From positions 1-64,000 of the forward strand of contig NZ_JACJLV010000008.1 of NCBI RefSeq assembly GCF_016902415.1: a stretch of DNA of 64,000 nucleotides. The letters are read 5' to 3'. The stretch's first letter is position 1. Every line of letters starts with the position of its first letter. Shown here piece after piece: positions 57,656-64,000 of the stretch. Made by a program: the position numbers and the translations under genes. Source of the stretch: Mordavella massiliensis. Its GTDB lineage: Bacteria; Bacillota; Clostridia; Lachnospirales; Lachnospiraceae. The notes under the pieces were generated by a model. That model was not told the origin of the DNA and searched no databases. It worked only from the letters and a program-made list of their open reading frames with translations.

Positions 57656-59281
57656 TTACAGAAGTATCATCACAGCCTCATAAGGCTTCAACTCTTCCTC
57701 ATACTCTCCCGGATAATTGTGGATCAGTACCCTTCCATCCTTCCACTCCTTCCAGAGAGGACAGGTGGCCGGCTGGTCGGAAAAGTTTGCACAGACCAGC
57801 ATCTCTGTATCTCCCAGGCGTCTGGTATAGGCAAAGATCTGCGGATCCTCCGGCAGGAGAAGGTGAAACTCTCCTTCTACAAACACCGGATGCTCCTTCC
57901 GAAGCCGGATCAGCTTCTGGTAAAAAGAAAAAACAGATTCCGGATCTTCCAGTTCCTTTCCGGCGTTGATCCTGGTATAATTCGGATTCACTTCGATCCA
58001 GGGTGTGCCGGACGTAAAGCCTGCGTTCGGGGTATCATCCCACTGCATGGGCGTACGGGCATTATCCCGGCTTCTGGCATAGATGGATGCCATGATATCC
58101 TCTTTTTCATAGCCTTTTTCCAGACGTTCTTTGTACATGTTCAGGGTCTCGATATCCCGGTAATGGCTGATATCTTCAAACTGCACATTGGTCATGCCCA
58201 GTTCTTCCCCCTGGTAAATATAAGGCGTTCCCTGCATGCCGTGAAGCAGAACTGCCAGCATCTTGGCAGATTCCGCCCGGTATTTCCCGTCATTTCCCCA
58301 GCGGGAGACGATCCTTGGAAGATCATGATTATTCCAGAACAGGCTGTTCCAGCCTTTTCCATGAAGTTCGGTCTGCCATTTGGCAAGCACTTTTTTTAGT
58401 TTCACCAGGGGCAGCGGCGCCAGATCCCATTTTTCTTTTCCTTCCTGCTGATCCAGGCCGATATGTTCAAATTGAAATACCATGGAAAATTCGCTGCCGT
58501 TTGGATGGCTGTAAAGCTTTGCCCGTTCCACGTCTGCGCCCCATGCCTCTCCTACGGTAATGAGGTCGCCCTTTTGAAAGGTCTCTCTACTCATTTCCCG
58601 GATAAATGCGTGGAGCATCGGACCATTCGCCGTGATTTCCAGATCCGGCTCCTTGGCGATCTGATCGATCACGTCCAGGCGGAAGCCTCCCACGCCTTTT
58701 TCCATCCACCAGAGGATCATATCATAGATCTCCCGGCGCACTTTGGGATTCTCCCAGTTCAGATCCGGCTGCTTTACCGAAAACTGATGGAAATAATACT
58801 GGCCAAGTTCCGGCACCCATTCCCAGGCCGGGCCGCCAAATCCCGCTTTCATCTCATTGGGCAGTTCTCCTTCCACGCCGTCTTCCCAGACATAATAGTC
58901 ATGATAAGGGTTGTCTTTACTCTTTTTCGCTTCCAGAAACCAGGGATGTTCATCAGAAGTATGGTTCAGCACCAGATCCATGATGATACGGATCCCGTGG
59001 TCTTTCGCCTTCCGGATCAGTTCCTCCATATCTGCCAGCGTGCCGAACATGGGGTCAATATCCTGATAGTCTGAAATGTCATATCCATTGTCATCCTGGG
59101 GCGACTTGCAGACCGGTGAAAGCCAGATGGCGTCAATGCCAAGTTTCTCCAGGTAGGGAAGTCTTTCGATGATCCCGGGAATATCTCCGATCCCGTCACC
59201 ATTGCTATCCTGAAAACTGCGGGGATAGATCTGGTAGACCACCGCCTGCTGCCACCATTTTTTCTCATACTGCTTTTTCAT
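57656..59281 (-). CDS. alpha-glucosidase / oligo-1,6-glucosidase, GH13
   Basis: A 541-aa cytosolic GH13 enzyme. Conserved regions: DLVLNHTSDEHPWF, GFRLDVIDQIAKEPD (nucleophile Asp), LITVGEAWGAD (acid Glu) and FWNNHDLPRIVSRWG. The valine-free DVID and the length match oligo-1,6-glucosidase/alpha-glucosidase (MalL/trehalulase-like). It handles isomaltose or short maltodextrins made by malQ and malP. It lies 31 nt downstream of malQ in one operon. Confidence 0.93.
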   Translation of the reverse strand: MKKQYEKKWWQQAVVYQIYPRSFQDSNGDGIGDIPGIIERLPYLEKLGIDAIWLSPVCKSPQDDNGYDISDYQDIDPMFGTLADMEELIRKAKDHGIRIIMDLVLNHTSDEHPWFLEAKKSKDNPYHDYYVWEDGVEGELPNEMKAGFGGPAWEWVPELGQYYFHQFSVKQPDLNWENPKVRREIYDMILWWMEKGVGGFRLDVIDQIAKEPDLEITANGPMLHAFIREMSRETFQKGDLITVGEAWGADVERAKLYSHPNGSEFSMVFQFEHIGLDQQEGKEKWDLAPLPLVKLKKVLAKWQTELHGKGWNSLFWNNHDLPRIVSRWGNDGKYRAESAKMLAVLLHGMQGTPYIYQGEELGMTNVQFEDISHYRDIETLNMYKERLEKGYEKEDIMASIYARSRDNARTPMQWDDTPNAGFTSGTPWIEVNPNYTRINAGKELEDPESVFSFYQKLIRLRKEHPVFVEGEFHLLLPEDPQIFAYTRRLGDTEMLVCANFSDQPATCPLWKEWKDGRVLIHNYPGEYEEELKPYEAVMILL

Positions 59282-59312
59282 GGAATTCTCTCCTTTTCCT
59301 GCGAACGGCCTT

Positions 59313-60791
59313 TTAAATAGCCGGTCTGTATTTTCTGACTAAGGTTCCAAACTCTTTCATGGCTCTTTCTATTTCCTCAAAGGACGGCATCCTCCACTCC
59401 CAGTTGGGAGAGCCTACGGTTCCCGGCGTATTCATATGGCCTTCTTCTCCCAGCCCCAGGATGTCCTGGATGGGAAGGATTACATAAGAAGCTTTGCTCT
59501 TTAAGGTATAAGCCAGAAGCCGGTCTTTGACTGAACCGCTGCCGCATCCTTCTTTTTTCAGAAACCGGCGGATCTTCCGCCTGGAGGCACAGTTCAAATG
59601 GTGATACCATTCCATCAGGGTATCATTATCATGGGTTCCTGTGTAAAGGATCATGTTTTCTTTATCTGCATTGATGTCTCTGGCATATTTCCCGCCCGAA
59701 TCTATGGAAAACACCAGGATCTTCATGCCCTTCAGATGATAATGATCTTTCAGCGTCAGCACCTCCGGACGCAGTTCCCCCAGATCCTCCGCCACCAGTT
59801 CTACTTCCGGCAGTTCTCTGGTCAGAAGATCCAGCACCTCATAGCCCGGAGCTTCGATCCATTCCCCTTCCATGGCCGTCGGACAGGAAGACGGGATCTT
59901 CCAGTAGGTATCAAATGCCCGGAAGTGATCGATCCTGACGATGTCGAACAGCTTTCCGCTGTAACCGATCCGTTCCAGCCAGAACCGGTAGTGATCCTCT
60001 TTCATATGATCCCAGTCATAGATAGGATTGCCCCACCGCTGTCCGGTAGCGCTGAAATAATCCGGAGGCACGCCTGCGATGAAGATGGGGCGTCCATCGG
60101 TATCCAAAAGGAACTGATCCTTTCCGCCCCATACGTCTACCGAGTCTACTCCCACATAAAATGGCACATCGCCCATAATGCGGATCCCTTTTGCATTGGC
60201 TGTCTCTTTGACCTTCATCCACTGAAAATAAAAGAGATACTGAAGAAAGATCTGAAAATCTGCCTCTTCCCTTTCTTCTGCCGTCAGTTTCCGGGGATTG
60301 CTGATCCAGTTCTTATCCGCTTCCTCCCACTCATTCCAGCAGACCCCGCCGTTTTTCCGTTTCAAAGCCCGGAACACACCGTATTCCTGCACCCATTTCT
60401 GCTCTGCAAAAGAGCGGAATTTTGAAGTCTCATCTAGGCTCTTTTCCCGGAACGTCTTCCAGGCCTCTTTAAGATGCGGCAGTTTCCATTCCCGCACACC
60501 GTCATAGTCCACCTTTCCGGCATACTCCCGAAACGGCGACGGTTCCCTGGCAAGAAGCCCTTCCTTCCAGAGTTCCTCCAGGCTGATGTAGAGTTCATCT
60601 CCTGCATAGGAGGAATAGGGCTGATAGGGAGAATTCCCGTAGCCCACCGGGTTCAGGGGAAGGATCTGCCAGATCTTCATCCCCGCTTTTTCCATGATAT
60701 CGATCCAATGATATGCCGCCTCTCCCAGTTCTCCAATCCCGCTTTTGGACGGCAGGGAGAAAACAGGCATTAAGATTCCTGTCTGTCTCAT
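59313..60791 (-). CDS. malQ: 4-alpha-glucanotransferase (amylomaltase)
   Basis: A 492-aa GH77 enzyme that shuffles alpha-1,4-glucans, releasing glucose and lengthening dextrins for phosphorolysis. Motifs: IMGDVPFYVGVDSVDVW, VRIDHFRAFDTYWKIP (nucleophile Asp), ELVAEDLGELRPEV and YTGTHDNDTLMEWY. Length fits bacterial MalQ of the short type. Between malP and the GH13 gene on the same strand. Confidence 0.95.
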   Translation of the reverse strand: MRQTGILMPVFSLPSKSGIGELGEAAYHWIDIMEKAGMKIWQILPLNPVGYGNSPYQPYSSYAGDELYISLEELWKEGLLAREPSPFREYAGKVDYDGVREWKLPHLKEAWKTFREKSLDETSKFRSFAEQKWVQEYGVFRALKRKNGGVCWNEWEEADKNWISNPRKLTAEEREEADFQIFLQYLFYFQWMKVKETANAKGIRIMGDVPFYVGVDSVDVWGGKDQFLLDTDGRPIFIAGVPPDYFSATGQRWGNPIYDWDHMKEDHYRFWLERIGYSGKLFDIVRIDHFRAFDTYWKIPSSCPTAMEGEWIEAPGYEVLDLLTRELPEVELVAEDLGELRPEVLTLKDHYHLKGMKILVFSIDSGGKYARDINADKENMILYTGTHDNDTLMEWYHHLNCASRRKIRRFLKKEGCGSGSVKDRLLAYTLKSKASYVILPIQDILGLGEEGHMNTPGTVGSPNWEWRMPSFEEIERAMKEFGTLVRKYRPAI

Positions 60792-60806
60792 ATGCTCTCC
60801 TCTTTC

Positions 60807-63071
60807 TTACAGATGCCAGATATCCTGATTATATTCTGCAATGGTGCGGTCAGATGAAAAATATCCTGCTTTGGCGATATTGACCAGCATCTTCTTTGCC
60901 CAGGCCTTCTCGTCCTCATAATCCTCCAGCATTCTTTCTTTGGTAAGGATATAATCTTTCAGGTCAAGCAGCGTCATAAACCAGTCTTTGCTCACGATCT
61001 CCTTATAAAGCCGGCCCAGATTCACCGGATCTCCGATAAGGATCATCTGCTTGCTGATGATAAAATCTACCAGTTCTTCGATCTCCGGATCGCTTTCGTA
61101 AATGGCTCTGGAATTATAAGCCGCCTTGTCATAGAGGTCGATGACTGTTTCAGACTTTTCTCCAAAAATGTAAATGTTATCATCGCCCACCAGTTCGTGG
61201 ATCTCCACATTAGCGCCGTCCTCGGTTCCAAGCGTTACCGCCCCGTTCAGCATGAATTTCATATTGCCGGTGCCGGAAGCCTCCTTGGAAGCCAGGGAGA
61301 TCTGCTCGGAAATGTCGCAGGCCGGGATCAGCTTTTCCGCTTTGGTCACATTGTAATTTTCCACCATCACGATCCGCAGATAGGGACTGACCTCCGGGTC
61401 GTGATTGATCAGTTCCTGCAGACACAGGATCAGATGGATAATGTCTTTTGCAATGGTATAGGCCGGCGCAGCTTTGGCGCCAAAGATCATGGTAACCGGA
61501 CGTTTGGGAAGATGTCCTTTCTTGATCTCTTTATATTTATAGATCGCATACAGCGCATTCATCTGCTGTCTCTTATACTCATGGAGACGCTTGATCTGGA
61601 TATCGAAAATTGCATTTTCATCAATATCCACATCCTGGGTTTCTTTCAGATATTTTTTCAGCTCCAGCTTGGCGTCCTTCTTGATCTCTCTTAATCTTTC
61701 AAGCACTGCGTCATCGTCCCGGAAGGCCAGCAGCTTCTCCAGGCTGTCCGCATTCTCCACGAAATCTTTGCCGATCAGTTCTTTCAGATAATCTGCCAGC
61801 TCATGGTTACAGTGAACCAGCCACCGGCGGAAGGTAATGCCGTTGGTCTTATTATTAAATTTCTCCGGATAAATGTCATAGAAAGGCTTCAGTTCGGATT
61901 CCTTCAGGATCTCTGTGTGAAGCGCCGCCACGCCATTTACCGCATATCCGTAGTGGATATCGATATGGGCCATATGTACACGGTCCATTTCATCAATGAT
62001 ATAGACTTTTTCATCATGAAAATCTCTTCTGACTCTTGCGTCCAGTTCTCTGATAATGGGCAGAAGGTGGGGCACTACTTTCTCAAGATAGGAGACCGGC
62101 CATTTTTCCAGCGCCTCGGAAAGGATCGTGTGGTTCGTATACGCGCAGGTTTTTCTCACCACGTCTATGGCCGTATCCATGTTAAATCCCTTCTGCGTAG
62201 TCAAAAGCCGGATCAGTTCCGGAATCACCATGGTCGGATGGGTATCATTGATCTGGATACATACATGCTCGTGAAGATGGTAGAGGTTTACCCCTCTTTC
62301 CTCTGCTTCCTTTAAGATCAGCTGGGCCGCGTTGCTGACCATAAAATACTGCTGATAGATCCGGAGCAGCTGTCCCGCCTCGTCGCTGTCATCCGGATAA
62401 AGGAAGAGCGTCAGATTTTTAGGGATATCTCGTTTGTCGAACTGGATCCCGTCATGGATGATGCTTTCATCCACGGTATCCAGGTCAAAGAGATGCAGTT
62501 TGTTGCAGGTATCCTTTCCATATCCCGGCACATCAATATCGTACATCGTAGAAGTCAGGGTAAAGTCTTGAAAAGGCACCTCAAAATGGCGGTCCGTCCT
62601 GGTAAGCCAGCTCTCTTCTGTGATCCAGGGATTTTTCTCCTCCCGCTGCTTATGATCTGCAAATTTCTGAAGGAAAAGGCCGTCATGATAGTTTAGCCCC
62701 ACGCCGTCTCCGGCAAGCCCCAGCGTTGCGATCGAATCCAGGAAACAGGCGGCCAGCCGTCCAAGCCCGCCGTTTCCAAGGGAAGGCTCTGCTTCTACTT
62801 CTTCCACCTCGGTCAGATCGAATCCGTATTTTGCCAGCACCTCTTTTGCTTCATCAAAAAGGCCCAGATTGATCAGATTGTTGGAAAGCAGCTTGCCGAT
62901 CAGAAACTCTGCGGAAATATAATACAGCTTCCGGTCTCCTTCCTTTTGTTTCATATGTTTCATCTTATCTTTGGTAACAAAAAGAAGCGCTGTATACATC
63001 TCCTCTTTGGTTGCTTCTTTCAAATCTTTCTGAAATTTTTCCTGCAGTACATGCTGTAATGCCTGTTCCAT
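60807..63071 (-). CDS. malP: maltodextrin/glycogen phosphorylase
   Basis: A 754-aa GT35 phosphorylase that releases glucose-1-phosphate from alpha-1,4-glucan ends. The PLP Lys lies in [28 protein letters not shown]. The N-terminus has [22 protein letters not shown] and the acceptor-site [14 protein letters not shown]. Mammalian-type regulatory sequence is reduced, as in MalP. First gene of the malP-malQ-GH13 operon; its promoter has TTTCGT-type direct repeats that the divergent LacI protein could bind. Confidence 0.95.
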   Translation of the reverse strand: MEQALQHVLQEKFQKDLKEATKEEMYTALLFVTKDKMKHMKQKEGDRKLYYISAEFLIGKLLSNNLINLGLFDEAKEVLAKYGFDLTEVEEVEAEPSLGNGGLGRLAACFLDSIATLGLAGDGVGLNYHDGLFLQKFADHKQREEKNPWITEESWLTRTDRHFEVPFQDFTLTSTMYDIDVPGYGKDTCNKLHLFDLDTVDESIIHDGIQFDKRDIPKNLTLFLYPDDSDEAGQLLRIYQQYFMVSNAAQLILKEAEERGVNLYHLHEHVCIQINDTHPTMVIPELIRLLTTQKGFNMDTAIDVVRKTCAYTNHTILSEALEKWPVSYLEKVVPHLLPIIRELDARVRRDFHDEKVYIIDEMDRVHMAHIDIHYGYAVNGVAALHTEILKESELKPFYDIYPEKFNNKTNGITFRRWLVHCNHELADYLKELIGKDFVENADSLEKLLAFRDDDAVLERLREIKKDAKLELKKYLKETQDVDIDENAIFDIQIKRLHEYKRQQMNALYAIYKYKEIKKGHLPKRPVTMIFGAKAAPAYTIAKDIIHLILCLQELINHDPEVSPYLRIVMVENYNVTKAEKLIPACDISEQISLASKEASGTGNMKFMLNGAVTLGTEDGANVEIHELVGDDNIYIFGEKSETVIDLYDKAAYNSRAIYESDPEIEELVDFIISKQMILIGDPVNLGRLYKEIVSKDWFMTLLDLKDYILTKERMLEDYEDEKAWAKKMLVNIAKAGYFSSDRTIAEYNQDIWHL

Positions 63072-63095
63072 TTCTTTCTACTCCTTTCAAGATAG

Positions 63096-63148
63096 TTTCG
63101 TATTGTTTCGTTTGGTTTCATCTTAATCCATGTCTGGATATTCGTCAA
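63096..63148 (-). promoter_or_regulatory. malP promoter with 10-bp direct repeats
   Basis: On the minus strand, -35 TTGACG (63143-63148), a 17-nt spacer and -10 TAAGAT (63120-63125). Just downstream, on the plus strand, GTTTCGTATT, GTTTCGTTTG and GTTTCATCTT repeat every 10 bp (63095-63124). They lie at the transcription start, the right place for a repressor. Confidence 0.65.
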
Positions 63149-63166
63149 TCTGTTTTTCCTTTTTTC

Positions 63167-63251
63167 TTGTATTCTTTTTATTTCATGCTATAATAATTCC
63201 AAATGAACACAGGATCTGCATTAAAAATATGCAGGTTTTCGAAATATTACG
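63167..63251 (+). promoter_or_regulatory. promoter and candidate operator of the lacI-type gene
   Basis: -35 TTGTAT (63167-63172), a 16-nt spacer and -10 TATAAT (63189-63194). Downstream, TTTCG-N8-CGAAA (about 63237-63254) is an inverted repeat of the same TTTCG word found at the malP promoter. AGGAGG lies 7 nt before the ATG. Confidence 0.65.
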
Positions 63252-63278
63252 AAATCTTTTTTCACCAGGAGGTCTTCT

Positions 63279-64000
63279 ATGGCAACTTTGCAGGATATTG
63301 CGGATAAGCTCGGAATTTCAAAAGGAACAGTATCAAAAGCTCTGAACGGCGCGCCCGACATCAGTGAATCCCTGCAGAAGACCGTCATCGACACTGCCGT
63401 AGAGATGGGATATCGCAAGATCCAAAGATCCGGGAAAAGCCGCAGGCTCTGTGTCCTGATCCAGCGTATGGAGTACCAGGCCCCGGGTGCGTTCGGATAT
63501 GACCTGATCCTGGGATTCCGCCAGATGGCTGAGCCCGCCGGATACACGGTGGATGTGATCCCGGTCACAGAAGGTCTGCAGCATTCTCTTTCCTATGATA
63601 GCTTTATGCTGCAATATAACTATCTGGGCGCCTTTGTTCTTGGTTTTTCCCTGGAAGATCCCTGGATGAAAGAATTTCCCTCCAGCCATACGCCGGCGGT
63701 CCTTTATGATAATTACGTTTCCGCCAACCCCTGTATGGCCGCCATAGGGATTGACAACCGGGAGGGCATGGAACTGGCTGTTTCCCACTTAAAAAGTCTG
63801 GGGCACCGGAAAATCGGTTATCTGAGCCACGCCCTGGACTCCCACATCATGCAGGTCCGTCTGGACGCTTTCCTTAAAACCATGAAACAGCAGGAACTTT
63901 CTGCTGATCTTTCCGACACCGGCAGTTCTCACTACACTTCCTGCTGTGTAGAGAAACACCTGCCCCGTCTCCTGTCCGAAAAACAGGCGACCGCCATCAT
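63279..64000 (+). CDS. LacI-family regulator of the maltodextrin genes (partial, cut by window end)
   Basis: About 240 codons are visible. The N-terminal HTH is classic (ATLQDIADKLGISKGTVSKALNGAPDISESLQKTVIDTAVEMGY, about residues 2-45), followed by a periplasmic-binding-like effector domain starting RRLCVLIQRMEYQAPGAFGYDLILGFRQ. It is divergent from malP-malQ-GH13, with TTTCG repeats at both promoters, so it should control them; by analogy a maltose- or dextrin-responsive MalR. The C-terminal ~100 residues lie beyond the window. Confidence 0.93.
   Translation, partial: MATLQDIADKLGISKGTVSKALNGAPDISESLQKTVIDTAVEMGYRKIQRSGKSRRLCVLIQRMEYQAPGAFGYDLILGFRQMAEPAGYTVDVIPVTEGLQHSLSYDSFMLQYNYLGAFVLGFSLEDPWMKEFPSSHTPAVLYDNYVSANPCMAAIGIDNREGMELAVSHLKSLGHRKIGYLSHALDSHIMQVRLDAFLKTMKQQELSADLSDTGSSHYTSCCVEKHLPRLLSEKQATAI

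Noticed and set aside
1-64000. CRISPR arrays, tRNA or rRNA genes, prophage or conjugative modules
   Set aside because: I saw no regularly spaced repeats, no tRNA-like cloverleaf sequence with conserved TTC arms, and no integrase, transposase, portal or relaxase genes on either strand.

Overview
The window looks like chromosome from a strictly anaerobic, low-to-mid GC Firmicute of the family Lachnospiraceae (gut Clostridia). The family-level call rests on the combined gene content: a Lachnospiraceae-type [FeFe] hydrogenase pair, DUF1836 and DUF6110 proteins, a YerC/TrpR-like regulator, a T-box-controlled asnS, alpha-galactoside and starch utilisation genes, AGGAGG ribosome sites with some TTG and GTG starts, and GGGGACG palindromic repeats. 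I do not name a species. There are 62 protein genes (the last cut by the window edge), one gene remnant and no tRNA or rRNA. Most of the window is ordinary core and carbohydrate metabolism.

Layout. 0-0.9 kb: folate salvage enzyme and a thioredoxin-fold protein. 1.0-8.9 kb: a metal-homeostasis block with a Cys-rich Fur-like regulator, a Cys-rich membrane/HMA protein, and a P1B-type ATPase preceded by a small DUF6110 membrane protein. That last pair is the layout of ferrosome (fez) loci. A TetR regulator and a heterodimeric ABC transporter follow divergently. Three promoters in this block carry the same palindrome, GTTAG-N6-CTAAC or close variants, which suggests a shared metal regulon. 8.9-12.9 kb: lrgAB, birA, a MATE pump and a TetR regulator. 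13-18 kb: ftsH, a DUF308 membrane protein, ogt, and asnS behind a T-box. 18-27 kb: nitroreductase, membrane-linked XRE regulator, rlmD, NYN/OST-HTH protein, pcrA, DUF3783, DUF1836, yerC and a PHP phosphatase.

27-37 kb: two family-restricted hypothetical proteins, an acyl-CoA ligase with a clear promoter/operator, an orphan substrate-binding lipoprotein, and an alpha-galactoside operon (binding protein, two permeases, GH36 alpha-galactosidase) with a divergent AraC regulator. The operon has no ATPase of its own. 37-42 kb: an [FeFe] hydrogenase and a NuoF-tail/GltD-like flavoprotein, then deoB. 42-50 kb: a dense run of small accessory genes (five acetyltransferase-fold proteins, a methyltransferase, a small kinase-like protein, a QueG-like protein, tag). 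50-54 kb: a glutamate-semialdehyde dehydrogenase, cdd and udp (which with deoB make most of a pyrimidine nucleoside salvage route), a GNAT protein and a membrane-anchored unknown. 54-64 kb: an AraC/GH31 alpha-glucosidase pair, then GH13 glucosidase, malQ and malP with a divergent LacI-type regulator, which together degrade maltodextrin.

The most interesting points are the candidate ferrosome locus with its shared operator, and four GGGGACG palindromes. Every palindrome sits at a stop codon, and each core lies at the exact centre of a second, locus-specific perfect palindrome. Next come a tightly overlapped 31-codon metallo-beta-lactamase-fold remnant, a promoter-spanning 21-bp palindrome before the DUF1836 gene, and repeat operators at the malP promoter.
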